Shown: in pieces, positions 22,445-31,140 of the stretch
How positions within the stretch are numbered: position 1 is the stretch's first letter
How the letters are laid out: each line of letters starts with the position of its first letter
Assembly (NCBI RefSeq): GCF_018388445.1
Contig: NZ_CP074405.1
Location: 1,178,001-1,242,000, forward strand
DNA: 64,000 nt
Reading direction: 5' to 3'
Origin: Cellulomonas wangleii
Lineage (GTDB): Bacteria; Actinomycetota; Actinomycetes; Actinomycetales; Cellulomonadaceae
The notes under the pieces: model-generated
Databases searched by the model: none
Seen by the model: only the letters and a program-made list of their open reading frames with translations
What the model was told of the DNA's origin: nothing
Translations under genes and position numbers: made by a program

Positions 22445-23140
22445 ATGCGCCTGGTGGTCGCCGAGTGCGCGGCGCGGTACACGGGACGGCTGTCGGCGCA
22501 CCTGCCCCGCGCGCGCCGGCTCGTGGTGGTCAAGGCCGACGGGTCGGTGCTGCTGCACTCCGACGGCGGCTCGTACAAGCCGCTGAACTGGATGAGCCCG
22601 CCGTGCTCCCTCGCCGTGGGGGAGCCGGACGCCGAGCAGCGTGCCGCCGGCGTGACACAGGTCTGGACGGTGCAGCACGCCAAGACCGACGACCGGCTCG
22701 TGATCGACCTCTACGAGGTGCACCACGACTCGGCGCACGAGCTGGGCGTCGACCCCGGCCTCGTCAAGGACGGCGTCGAGGCGCACCTGCAGGAGCTGCT
22801 GGCAGCCCAGATCGGGTTGCTCGGGTCCGGCCACACGCTGGTGCGGCGCGAGTACCCGACGGCGATCGGCCCGGTCGACATCCTGGCGAAGGCGCCCGGC
22901 GGCGGGAGCGTGGCCGTCGAGATCAAGCGGCGCGGTGACATCGACGGCGTCGAGCAGCTCACGCGCTACCTGGAGCTGCTCAACCGTGACCCGCGCCTCT
23001 CGCCCGTGCGGGGCGTGTTCGCCGCGCAGGAGATCAAGCCGCAGGCGCGGGTGCTCGCCACCGACCGCGGCATCACGTGCCTGGTGCTCGACTACGACGC
23101 CATGCGGGGCGTCGACGACGTGGACGCCCGCCTCTTCTGA
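22445..23140 (+). CDS. nucS: Mismatch-specific endonuclease NucS/EndoMS
   Basis: Cuts both strands at mismatches and provides the non-MutS mismatch repair of Actinobacteria and some archaea. It is 231 aa from ATG 22445 with AAGGAG upstream. An N-terminal DNA-binding beta domain (about residues 1-105) precedes a RecB-like nuclease domain with the catalytic set in GPVDILAK (Asp) and VAVEIKRRG (Glu and Lys), followed by [12 protein letters not shown]. The protein ends DARLF, compatible with the clamp-binding tail seen in mycobacterial NucS. Confidence 0.94.
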   Translation: MRLVVAECAARYTGRLSAHLPRARRLVVVKADGSVLLHSDGGSYKPLNWMSPPCSLAVGEPDAEQRAAGVTQVWTVQHAKTDDRLVIDLYEVHHDSAHELGVDPGLVKDGVEAHLQELLAAQIGLLGSGHTLVRREYPTAIGPVDILAKAPGGGSVAVEIKRRGDIDGVEQLTRYLELLNRDPRLSPVRGVFAAQEIKPQARVLATDRGITCLVLDYDAMRGVDDVDARLF

Positions 23141-23159
23141 CGTCGTGAGCGGGTTCGGA

Positions 23160-23171
23160 TGAACGTGTTCA
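23160..23171. promoter_or_regulatory. Palindromic operator-like site before the TetR remnant
   Basis: TGAAC-GT-GTTCA is a perfect inverted repeat with a two-base centre, of the size bound by TetR-family repressors. It lies 110 bases before the remnant regulator and may be its former autoregulatory site. Confidence 0.4.
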
Positions 23172-23280
23172 CTTGCACCATGGACACGGTGCGGACGGGC
23201 GAACCCGCAGACCTCGCCGACGGCCGGCATGCCGACAGGGGCGAGCACGTGACGGCCGGTGCTCCTGCGGCGGTCGCGCC

Positions 23281-23508
23281 GTGAGCGCGCGGCGCACCGC
23301 GGACGAGACCCGCGAGCTGATCCGGTCGACGGCCCTGCGGCTGTTCCGCGAGCGGGGGAACGACGACTCGGAGGGCTCCCGGCGCACCCGAGCGCTCATC
23401 GACGGTGCGGCACCGGTCGTGGGGCGACTCGTCTCGCTCGCGCGTCTGCCGGTCGTGCCCGGTGCGGCGCAGGACGTGCTGCGCCTCGTCGCGGCGGCCC
23501 GGGCGTGA
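23281..23508 (+). pseudogene. Internally deleted TetR-family regulator (remnant)
   Basis: 75 codons from GTG 23281. The first 22 residues (TADETRELIRSTALRLFRERG) are a standard TetR helix 1. The sequence then jumps to NDDSEGSRRTRALIDG and ends like the last helix of a full-length TetR protein (RLVSLARLPVVPGAAQDVLRLV). Helices 2-3 of the helix-turn-helix and the ligand domain, normally about 120 or more residues, are missing without a frame change. It cannot bind DNA in the usual way. The stop overlaps the next gene's start. Alternatively it is a functional microprotein that forms mixed dimers; there is no evidence for this. Confidence 0.5.
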
Positions 23509-23936
23509 TCCGGCACTGGACGGCGCCGGCCGTCGTGGGGGTCGTCGTCGCTGTGGTCACGGCCTGGGTCGTGCGCGCCGCGGCGTTCCTGCTGGTCGAC
23601 GGCCCCGGCGCGCAGGCCTTGACCGGCTCCGCGACGTGGCTGCTGTACGCAGCCGGGCCCGCTGTGCTCTGCGCGGTGCCGCTCGTGGTGCTGGCGCGGG
23701 CGGTGCTGGGGCGGTTCGGCCCGGGGCCGGGCGTGTACGCAGGGCTGGGCCTGGTCGGGGGTGCACTGGTCGGTGTGGTGCAGACCGGAGTGCTGCTGTC
23801 GGCGTGGCCCTGGCAGGCGGGCTCGGCGGCGTGGGACCTCATCGGGCTGCCGGCCCTGGCCGGACTGGTCGGCGGGCTGGCGGCGGGCGCCGTGCGGGCG
23901 CGCCGCGGGACCGCCGCGCCGCGCGAGCGGCGCTGA
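23505..23936 (+). CDS. Four-helix membrane protein of unknown function
   Basis: 143 aa from a GTG overlapping the TetR remnant stop by four bases. Four hydrophobic segments are visible (about residues 6-30, 42-65, 75-97 and 108-130), with a basic C-terminal tail (RARRGTAAPRERR). The overlap suggests it was, or is, the target gene of the adjacent regulator. No family was recognised. Confidence 0.7.
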   Translation: MIRHWTAPAVVGVVVAVVTAWVVRAAAFLLVDGPGAQALTGSATWLLYAAGPAVLCAVPLVVLARAVLGRFGPGPGVYAGLGLVGGALVGVVQTGVLLSAWPWQAGSAAWDLIGLPALAGLVGGLAAGAVRARRGTAAPRERR

Positions 23937-23965
23937 CGCGTCCCGTGCCGCGCCATGATGGGGCC

Positions 23966-25213
23966 ATGGTGAGCCACGCCCCCGACCCCACCGGTCCGCT
24001 GCTCGTGCGGGGGGACGTCGTGACGCCCACCGGGGTGCTGCGTGACGCGGTGGTGCACGTGGTGGACGGTCGCGTCGACCGGGTCGAGCCCGCGGCGCAG
24101 GTACCGGCGGAGCAGCGGCCGGACGCCCCGGCGCCGGGCACGCTGGTGCTGCCGGGGCTGGTCGACCTGCACTGCCACGGCGGTGGCGGCGCCGGCTTCC
24201 CCGACGCCACGGGGCCGCAGGACGTGGCGCGGGCAGCGGCCCAGCACCTGCGGCACGGCACCACGACCCTGGTCGCGTCCCTCGTCACGGCCCCCCGCGC
24301 GGTGCTGCTGGAGCGGGCCGCGCTGCTCGCCGACGCGGCGGACGCCGGTGTCGTCGCGGGCATCCACCTCGAGGGGCCGTTCCTGGCGCCCGCCCGCTGC
24401 GGTGCGCAGAGCGCCGACGACATGCTGCCGGGCGACCCCACGCTCGTGCGCGACCTCGCTGCGGCCGCGAGGGGCCACCTGGTGACGATGACGGTGGCAC
24501 CCGAGGTCCCCGGTGTGGCGGACGGGGGGCAGGACGTGCTCGCCGCTCTCGTCGCCGCCGGTGCGCTGCCCTCCGTGGGGCACACCGACGGGACGGCCGA
24601 GCAGGTCGAGGCGGCGGTCGCGCGAGCCTTCGACCTGCTCGCGACGTCGCCCCGGGCGAGGGGTCCCCGGCCGACCGCCACCCACCTGTTCAACGGCATG
24701 CGCCCGCCGCACCACCGGGACCCGGGGCCGGTCGCCGCGTGCCTGGCCGCCGCTGCGCGGGGTGAGCTCGTGGTCGAGCTGGTCGCCGACGGCACGCACC
24801 TGGCGCCGGCCACCGTCCGTGCGGTCATGGAGCTCGTCGGCCCCGACGGTGCCGTGCTCGTGACCGACGCGATGGCCGCGGCCGGCATGCCCGACGGGGA
24901 CTACCGCCTGGGCCCCGCCGCCGTCCGGGTCGCCGACGGTGTCGCGCGGGTGCTGCAGCCCACGGCCGACGGCGGGGTCAGCACCGGTGCCATCGCCGGC
25001 GGCGTCGCGCACCTGCTCGACGTCGTGCGGGCGACCGTCGCGGCGGGTGTGCCCCTGGTCGACGCGGTCCGGGCGGCGTCCGCGACGCCGGCCGACGTGC
25101 TCGGCCGGCACGACGTCGGTGCGCTCGTGCCGGGGCGGCGCGCCGACCTGGTCGTCACGACGCCCGACCTGCGCCCGTTGCGTGTCGCACGTGGGGGGCT
25201 CTGGGTCGCCTGA
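23966..25213 (+). CDS. nagA: N-acetylglucosamine-6-phosphate deacetylase
   Basis: Removes acetate from GlcNAc-6-P in amino-sugar use and cell-wall recycling. It is 415 aa from ATG 23966. It is an amidohydrolase barrel with the metal site DLHCHGGG near residue 68, HLEGPF near 134, histidine in SVGHTDG near 206, HLFNGM near 236 and the catalytic aspartate in LVTDAMAAAG near 300. No nagB or PTS gene is adjacent, so the rest of the pathway lies elsewhere. It converges on the GH3 gene. Confidence 0.93.
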   Translation: MVSHAPDPTGPLLVRGDVVTPTGVLRDAVVHVVDGRVDRVEPAAQVPAEQRPDAPAPGTLVLPGLVDLHCHGGGGAGFPDATGPQDVARAAAQHLRHGTTTLVASLVTAPRAVLLERAALLADAADAGVVAGIHLEGPFLAPARCGAQSADDMLPGDPTLVRDLAAAARGHLVTMTVAPEVPGVADGGQDVLAALVAAGALPSVGHTDGTAEQVEAAVARAFDLLATSPRARGPRPTATHLFNGMRPPHHRDPGPVAACLAAAARGELVVELVADGTHLAPATVRAVMELVGPDGAVLVTDAMAAAGMPDGDYRLGPAAVRVADGVARVLQPTADGGVSTGAIAGGVAHLLDVVRATVAAGVPLVDAVRAASATPADVLGRHDVGALVPGRRADLVVTTPDLRPLRVARGGLWVA

Positions 25214-25230
25214 CGGTCGCCGCCCGACCG
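25214..25230. terminator. Small hairpin after nagA
   Basis: CGGTCG (25214-25219) pairs with CGACCG (25225-25230) over a five-base loop, starting at the base after the nagA stop, between convergent genes. Only six base pairs, so tentative. Confidence 0.3.
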
Positions 25231-25267
25231 GCCGCGGGGACGTCCGGCCCGACGCCCGGCGTGCCGG

Positions 25268-28126
25268 TCACGTCAGTCGCACGGTGGCCAGACGCGCGGA
25301 CCCGAGCAGCCGGAGGCGCAGGTCGCGCGGACCGTCCGCCCTCGTCAGGGCGGAGTCCGGGGCGAGGGGCGTCGTCAGCGTGCACCAGTCGTACCGGCCG
25401 CCGCCGGCGGGCACGTCGATGCGGACCTGGACCGACCCGTCGGCCGCGTCCAGCAGCTCGACGGCTGCGTCGCCCGCCCGCGTGCGGGCCACGGTGAGCT
25501 CGACCGCGGCTGCTCCCGCGACGTCGCAGTCCCGCAGCAGCACGCTCCCGGCCGGGTGGCCCCGCCGGACCTGCACGCAGGTGCCGGTCGTCGGCGTGAG
25601 GTCGGCGGGGTCGACGCCCGCCAGCGCGTCGGCGTCGACCGCACGTGCGGGCCGGGTGCGCAGGTCGCGCGGAGGCACGGGGTCGCCCGCCACCCACAGG
25701 TCGGCGCGCGGCCCGTCGTGCGCGCTCGACGGGGCGGCGGTCAGCACGTAGCGGCCCGGCTCCACGACCCACCGGTCGCGGGTCACGTCCCACACCGCGA
25801 GGTCGGCGACGGCCACGTGCAGGGTCGCGACGGCGGTGCCACCCGGCGGCACGACGACCCGCGTGTGGGCGACCACGCGGTGCGGGTACGCCAGCCGGTG
25901 CTCGGGCGCGTCGACGTAGAGCTGCACGAGCTCGTGCGCCGGCCGGTCGCCGGCGTTGGTGACGGTGACGTGGGCGACCACCCCGTCGCCGTCACGCACC
26001 GGGCCGGGGGTGCACCACAGGTCGTCGTACACGGGCGCGCCGTACGTCAGCCCGTGCCCCAGCCCGTACCGGGGACGGGTGCGGCTGTACCAGGACGTGG
26101 CGTGCGTCGCGATGACGTCCTGGTCGAGCAGGTCGCCCGCCTGCGCGGCGTCGGCGGGCCACTCCTGGGCGAGCCGCCCCGTGGGTTCCGCCTCGCCCAG
26201 CAGGACGTCCGCCAGCCCGTTGCCCAGCTCCTGCCCGGCGTGGCACGACCAGACGACGGCGTCGGCCTCGTCGCCGGCCGGGCCGAGCACGTACGGGTAC
26301 GACGAGACGACGACCAGCACCGCCCGTGCACCCGCGGCCCGGGCGGCCCGCCACAGCGCGACCTGCGGTGCGGGCAGGTCCAGGTGCGGGCGGTCCTCGG
26401 TCTCGCGCCCGTGCAGGTGCGGGTCGTTCCCGACCGTGACGAGGACGACGTCGGCGGCGGCCGCGGCGTCCGCGACCGCGGCGGCTCCGCTGCGCAGCAG
26501 GTCGACGCGGAAGCGCTCGGCGAGCGCGGCGTCCGGTGCGTCGGCGACGAGCGTGCCGGCCTCGTCGTGCTGCACGCGCAGCCAGCGGCCGGACCCGGCG
26601 TGCTGCAGCGACCACGTGCCGTCGTCGTGCCGGGTGCGTCGGAAGGACTCCTGGGCGACCCAGCCGCCCACGCGGGTCGCGTCGGCGCGCACGGCCCAGC
26701 GCGCCCCGGACCACAGCAGGTCGCGACCGACGTCGCGCAGGGTCAGCAGCCCGTCGCCCCAGTCGGTGAGGTCGTGCCCCGGCGGCTCGTCGGCGTCCGC
26801 CACCAGCGTGCCGTCCGCCAGCGCGCGCACCCCCCGCCCGGTGCTGGTCGCGGTGAGCGTGATGCGGTCGGCGCCGTCGGCGACGTGCACGGCGTGCGTG
26901 CCCAGGCGCGTCGCCAGTGACGGGGCCAGCCCCACCAGGTACGGCGGCGTGCCGGAGTACCAGTCGTGCAGGACCCGCTCGGCGTGCGGTCCGACGACCG
27001 CCACGTTCGCGAGCGGGTCCAGGGGGAGCGCACCGTCGTTCGCGAGCACGACGACCCCCCGTGCGGCGGACTCCCGCGCCAGGGCGCGGTGCGCGGGCAG
27101 GTCGATCGCGTCGGGGCCGACCCGCCACGGGTCCAGCTCGGGGTCCAGCTCACCGGTGCGGATGCGCAGCTCGAGGTGGCGCAGGACCGCGCGGTCGACG
27201 TCCGCCGGTTCGAGCAGGCCGCGGTCGAGCGCCGCGGTGAGGCGGGCGACCGTGGGGCCGGCGTCGGCGTCGTTGTCGGTGAACGAGTCGACGCCCGCGC
27301 GCAGCAGCGCGGCGTGGGAGGCGACGTGGTCGTCGTGGTAGCGCTGGAACGTCACGACGTTGCCCGGCGCGGCGGCGTCCGAGACCACCAGCAGGGACTC
27401 GTCCGACCACGAGCGCAGCTCGTCGAGCAGCTCGCCGCACAGGTGGGCTGGACGCCCGTTCACCAGGTTGTACGACGGCATGAGGGCGCCGACGACGCCG
27501 GCTCGCAGCGGTCCGCGAAACGCCGGCAGCTCGTACTCGCGCAGCACGCGCGGGGGCAGGTTGCTGCTGGTCACGGCCCGGTCGGTCTCGTTGCCGTAGC
27601 CCAGGACGTGCTTGAGGGTCGGCACGGTCCGCCAGTACACGGGGTCGTCGCCGCGCAGGCCCCGGGCGTAGGCCGTCGCCAGCAGGGCGGTGACGTGGGG
27701 GTCGCTCGAGAACCCCTCCTCGGTGCGGCCCCACCCGGGGTGCCGCAGCGGGTTGACGACCGGCGCCCAGACGTTGAGCGAGACCGTCGGGTCCGCCGCG
27801 TGCTTGGCCCGCAGCTCGGTGCCGACCACCGCGCCGACGCGCTCGAGGAGGTCGGTGTCCCACGACGCGGCGAGCCCGACGGGTTGCGGGAAGACCGTGG
27901 CGGTGCCCAGCCAGGCCACGCCGTGCAGCGCCTCCGACCCCGTGCGGAAGGCCGCCAGGCCGAGGCGGGGGACGGCCGGGGCGTGCTGGTGCAGCAGCGC
28001 GATCCGCTCCTCGGGGGTGAGCGCGACGAGGAGTGCCTCGGCGCGACTCCGCACGGGCAGCGTCGCGTCGCGCCAGGCCGGTGGGGCGTCGGCGACGAGC
28101 AGGTCGGGGGTGGTGGCGTCGGCCAC
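25268..28126 (-). CDS. Glycoside hydrolase family 3 beta-glucosidase/beta-xylosidase
   Basis: Intracellular exo-acting glycosidase, 952 aa from GTG 28126, which has GAGGAG upstream on its strand. No signal peptide. The GH3 N-terminal barrel (about residues 20-300) has WGRTEEGFSSDP and KHVLGYGNETDR, and the nucleophile aspartate is probably in LLVVSDAAAPGN. The GH3 C-terminal domain (HLHGRETEDR, SYPYVLGP) is split by an insertion of about 150 residues resembling a fascin-like beta-trefoil (GRWLRVQHDEAGTLVAD). Then come a fibronectin-III-like domain and a C-terminal CBM6-like beta sandwich. It is divergent from the sugar ABC genes and shares their operators. Substrate could be cello-, xylo- or xyloglucan oligosaccharides. 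Confidence 0.85.
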   Translation of the reverse strand: MADATTPDLLVADAPPAWRDATLPVRSRAEALLVALTPEERIALLHQHAPAVPRLGLAAFRTGSEALHGVAWLGTATVFPQPVGLAASWDTDLLERVGAVVGTELRAKHAADPTVSLNVWAPVVNPLRHPGWGRTEEGFSSDPHVTALLATAYARGLRGDDPVYWRTVPTLKHVLGYGNETDRAVTSSNLPPRVLREYELPAFRGPLRAGVVGALMPSYNLVNGRPAHLCGELLDELRSWSDESLLVVSDAAAPGNVVTFQRYHDDHVASHAALLRAGVDSFTDNDADAGPTVARLTAALDRGLLEPADVDRAVLRHLELRIRTGELDPELDPWRVGPDAIDLPAHRALARESAARGVVVLANDGALPLDPLANVAVVGPHAERVLHDWYSGTPPYLVGLAPSLATRLGTHAVHVADGADRITLTATSTGRGVRALADGTLVADADEPPGHDLTDWGDGLLTLRDVGRDLLWSGARWAVRADATRVGGWVAQESFRRTRHDDGTWSLQHAGSGRWLRVQHDEAGTLVADAPDAALAERFRVDLLRSGAAAVADAAAAADVVLVTVGNDPHLHGRETEDRPHLDLPAPQVALWRAARAAGARAVLVVVSSYPYVLGPAGDEADAVVWSCHAGQELGNGLADVLLGEAEPTGRLAQEWPADAAQAGDLLDQDVIATHATSWYSRTRPRYGLGHGLTYGAPVYDDLWCTPGPVRDGDGVVAHVTVTNAGDRPAHELVQLYVDAPEHRLAYPHRVVAHTRVVVPPGGTAVATLHVAVADLAVWDVTRDRWVVEPGRYVLTAAPSSAHDGPRADLWVAGDPVPPRDLRTRPARAVDADALAGVDPADLTPTTGTCVQVRRGHPAGSVLLRDCDVAGAAAVELTVARTRAGDAAVELLDAADGSVQVRIDVPAGGGRYDWCTLTTPLAPDSALTRADGPRDLRLRLLGSARLATVRLT

Positions 28127-28198
28127 GTCGCTCCTCGTCGTCGGGGGCGTGCGATGGGTGCGCACGAGGGCTCGGGGCCGCCGGTACGCGTGCGATGG

Positions 28199-28212
28199 TC
28201 GAACCGTTTCGA
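28199..28212. promoter_or_regulatory. LacI-type operator, GH3 side
   Basis: TCGAACCGTTTCGA is a 14-bp repeat centred on CG with six of seven positions symmetric. It lies 72 bases upstream of the GH3 start and differs by one base from the site at 28341. The LacI regulator encoded at 32195-33202 is the obvious candidate ligand. Confidence 0.65.
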
Positions 28213-28261
28213 TGACCACGTCGGGCGTGCTGGCCAGCCATCGTGGCCGAATCGGCCGGCG

Positions 28262-28282
28262 CTGACAAGTTCCTCCTGTCAG
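28262..28282. repeat. Inverted repeat between the two LacI operators
   Basis: CTGACA (28262-28267) and TGTCAG (28277-28282) are separated by nine bases, just upstream of the -35 of the transport operon. Possibly an activator site or chance; its arms equal those of the palindrome at 3866-3880, with different spacing. Confidence 0.3.
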
Positions 28283-28293
28283 TTGTGGGGGTC

Positions 28294-28322
28294 TTGCCTG
28301 AATCGGTGCCGTCCCCTAGATT
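28294..28322 (+). promoter_or_regulatory. Promoter of the sugar ABC transporter operon
   Basis: TTGCCT (28294-28299) and TAGATT (28317-28322) are separated by exactly 17 bases, a good vegetative promoter. The start of transcription is expected near 28329, twelve bases before a LacI-type operator, so bound repressor would block elongation. Confidence 0.65.
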
Positions 28323-28340
28323 CCCGAGCACGAAACCGAG

Positions 28341-28354
28341 TCGAACCGCTTCGA
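28341..28354. promoter_or_regulatory. LacI-type operator, transporter side
   Basis: TCGAACCGCTTCGA is a 14-bp CG-centred inverted repeat (six of seven positions) just downstream of the predicted transporter promoter. It matches the site at 28199 except at one base. Confidence 0.7.
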
Positions 28355-28453
28355 TTGCGCGATGTCCATCGGGGTCATCGAGGACCCGCGGCGCCGCGCG
28401 ACGGCCCGGTCGACCGCAGCACGTCCACATCCACGAGGGAGTGAAGGGCGCTG

Positions 28454-30109
28454 ATGAACACCACCACCTCCGCCGGGAGCCTCGCCGACCGGCCCGTGCA
28501 TCGCCGCTCGTTCCTCGGCATGGTCGCCGCAGGTGCGGCCGTCGTCGGCGTCCCGTCCCTGCTGACGGGCTGCGGCACGAGCGACGCCCCGGCCGCCGCA
28601 CCCGGCGCCGTCCCCTCGGGCGACGTCCTGCCGACGTACGTGCCGATCGACTACGTCGAGCCCGACTTCCCCAGCGTCAACGGATCCACCCCCGGCTACG
28701 CGACGCTGCCCGCCGAGCTGGTCCGGTCCGTCCCCGAGGCCCCCGGCAGCGGCGCCACCTTCACCGCGATGACGCCGCTGTGGGGCACCATCCCGCCCAC
28801 CAAGGGCAACCAGTACTACGAGGCCGTCAACGGCATCCTCGGCTCGTCCATCGAGTTCCGGATCACCGACGGCAACACCTACGGCGACAAGCTCGCCACG
28901 GTCCTGGCGTCCGCCAAGGACGTGCCGGACTGGGTCTGCGTACCCACCTGGAACATCCCGCCGCGGTTCGGCTCGGAGATCGTCCCGAACATCTTCCAGG
29001 ACCTCACCGACCACCTCGGCGGCGACGCCGTCAAGGAGTACCCCAACCTCGCGAACATCCCCACGGACGCGTGGAGGTTCTGCGTCTTCAACGGCCGGCT
29101 CTACGGCCTGCCGTTCCCGGGCGAGACCATCACGGACGCCACCTTCGTGCGCACCGACGTCCTCGACGAGCTGGGCATCACGCTGGACGTCAGGAACGGG
29201 CAGGACCTGCTCGACCTGGCCGCCGAGCTGACGGGCGGCGGCCGCTGGGGTGCCGAGGACCTGTGGAACACCTCGGCGACCATCCACGCGGTGCCGCCGA
29301 AGTGGCGGCTCGACGGGGACCGCCTGGTGCACCGCGTGGAGACCGAGGAGTACCGCGCCGCCCTGGCGTGGAACGCCGAGCTGTTCGCGTCCGGCGCCGT
29401 CCACCCGGACGCCGTGGCCGACCAGCAGGGGGAGGCCAAGACCCGCTTCCAGTCCGGCACGTCGCTCCTCATGAGCGACGGGCTCGGCGGGTGGCACGAG
29501 GCGCTGCGTGACAACCTGGCGAGCAACCCCGGGTTCTGGCAGCAGCCCCTCGACCCGTTCGCGGCGGACGGCGGCACGCCCGTGCTGTGGAAGGGCAACC
29601 CCGCCAACATCTTCTCGTTCCTCAAGCGCAGCGACGACGAGGAGCGGATCCGCGAGCTGCTCGCGCTCGCGAACGTGCTGGCGGCACCGTTCGGCACCAC
29701 CGAGTTCGACCTGGTGCAGAACGGCGTCGAAGGCGTGCACTACACCAAGGGGGAGGGCGGCGTGCCCGTGCCCACCGCGCTCGCCGCGACCGAGCTGCAG
29801 CCGACGTACATGTTCCTCGTCGACGGCCCGATCGCGAACACCCGGGTGCAGTACCCCGGCTACGTCGAGGCGTCCTCGACGTGGCAGCAGAAGGCGGCCG
29901 AGTTCGTCACGGACCCGCTCTTCTACGCGCAGCAGATCGTCGAGCCCGCGCAGTTCGCGTCGATCGGGCAGCCCTTCGTCGACCTCGAGAAGGACATCTC
30001 ACGGGGCCGCAAGTCGCTCGACGACCTCGACGCGGCGGTCGAGACCTGGCGTTCCGCGGGGGGTGAGGAGCTGCGCTCCTTCTACCAGGAGATCCTGGAC
30101 GCGCAGTGA
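28454..30109 (+). CDS. Sugar ABC transporter substrate-binding lipoprotein
   Basis: Captures a sugar outside the membrane and delivers it to the two permeases encoded next. It is 551 aa, the long LplA-like type often used for oligosaccharides. The N terminus has a twin-arginine motif (HRRSFLG), a hydrophobic core and a lipobox LTGC (Cys about residue 39), so it should be Tat-exported and lipid-anchored. Typical features are the periplasmic-binding repeats with DVPDWVCVPTWN and YGLPFPGET. The stop overlaps the first permease gene by four bases. Ligand is unknown; the neighbouring enzymes suggest xyloglucan oligosaccharides. Confidence 0.88.
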   Translation: MNTTTSAGSLADRPVHRRSFLGMVAAGAAVVGVPSLLTGCGTSDAPAAAPGAVPSGDVLPTYVPIDYVEPDFPSVNGSTPGYATLPAELVRSVPEAPGSGATFTAMTPLWGTIPPTKGNQYYEAVNGILGSSIEFRITDGNTYGDKLATVLASAKDVPDWVCVPTWNIPPRFGSEIVPNIFQDLTDHLGGDAVKEYPNLANIPTDAWRFCVFNGRLYGLPFPGETITDATFVRTDVLDELGITLDVRNGQDLLDLAAELTGGGRWGAEDLWNTSATIHAVPPKWRLDGDRLVHRVETEEYRAALAWNAELFASGAVHPDAVADQQGEAKTRFQSGTSLLMSDGLGGWHEALRDNLASNPGFWQQPLDPFAADGGTPVLWKGNPANIFSFLKRSDDEERIRELLALANVLAAPFGTTEFDLVQNGVEGVHYTKGEGGVPVPTALAATELQPTYMFLVDGPIANTRVQYPGYVEASSTWQQKAAEFVTDPLFYAQQIVEPAQFASIGQPFVDLEKDISRGRKSLDDLDAAVETWRSAGGEELRSFYQEILDAQ

Positions 30110-31140
30110 CGGGCCTCGGTCAGATCGTGCGTCGCGGCGGAGGGAGGGCCGCCACGGCGCCGGACCCGGTCCGGGACCCCGCGGGCACGTCCGCGGGGGC
30201 CCGGCCGGAGCCCCTCCCGGTCCGGCGGCTGTCGGTGCGCACGCGCCTGCGGCGCGACGGGGCGCTGCTCGTCATGACGCTGCCGGCGGTGCTCCTGCTC
30301 GCCGTGTTCGCCTACGTGCCGATGCTCGGCAACGTCATCGCGTGGCAGAGCTACTCGCCGTACACGGGGTTCCTGCGCAGCCCGTTCGTCGGTTGGGCGA
30401 ACTTCGAGCGGGTGCTGTCCAACCCGCTGTTCCTGGACGCGGTGCAGAACACCCTGGTGATCACGGCGTTCCAGCTCGTCTTCTTCTTCCCCGTGCCGAT
30501 CGTGCTGGCGCTGCTGCTCCACAGCGTCGTGACGCCGCGCATCCGCACGACCATCCAGTCGATCGTGTACCTGCCCCACTTCTTCTCGTGGGTGCTGGTC
30601 GTGACGATCTTCCAGCAGATCTTCGGGGGTGCGGGCCTGGTCAACCAGACCCTGCGCGACGCGGGGCTCGGCACGGGCTTCGACCTCATGACGAACCCCG
30701 ACACGTTCCTGGTGCTGGTCACCATGCAGTCGGTCTGGAAGGACGCCGGCTGGGGGATCATCATCTTCCTCGCCGCGCTGTCCACCGTGTCGCCCGAGCT
30801 CTACGAGGCGGCCGCCGTCGACGGCGCCAACCGCTGGCGGCGGATGTGGCACATCACGCTGCCGGCGCTGCGACCCGTGATCGTGCTGCTGCTCATCCTG
30901 CGGCTGGGCGACGCGCTCACCGTGGGCTTCGAGCAGCTCATCCTGCAGCGCGGCGCCGTGGGGGCCGACGTCGCCGAGGTGATCGACACGTACGTCTACT
31001 ACCAGGGCGTCATCTACGGGGACTGGGGCTTCGCGGCCGCGGCAGGCCTCGTCAAGGGCGTCGTCAGCCTGGCGCTGGTCCTCGGCGCCAACAAGCTCGC
31101 GCACGTGTTCGGTGAGTCGGGGGTGTACCAGAAGGCATGA
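30106..31140 (+). CDS. Sugar ABC transporter permease (LplB/MalF-like)
   Basis: First membrane subunit of the importer, 344 aa from a GTG overlapping the lipoprotein stop. A long basic cytoplasmic N terminus of about 55 residues precedes six predicted helices. The ATPase-docking EAA loop reads ELYEAAAVDGANRWRRMWH near residue 235. It is followed with four-base overlap by the second permease. The operon has no ATPase gene. Confidence 0.9.
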   Translation: MTGLGQIVRRGGGRAATAPDPVRDPAGTSAGARPEPLPVRRLSVRTRLRRDGALLVMTLPAVLLLAVFAYVPMLGNVIAWQSYSPYTGFLRSPFVGWANFERVLSNPLFLDAVQNTLVITAFQLVFFFPVPIVLALLLHSVVTPRIRTTIQSIVYLPHFFSWVLVVTIFQQIFGGAGLVNQTLRDAGLGTGFDLMTNPDTFLVLVTMQSVWKDAGWGIIIFLAALSTVSPELYEAAAVDGANRWRRMWHITLPALRPVIVLLLILRLGDALTVGFEQLILQRGAVGADVAEVIDTYVYYQGVIYGDWGFAAAAGLVKGVVSLALVLGANKLAHVFGESGVYQKA

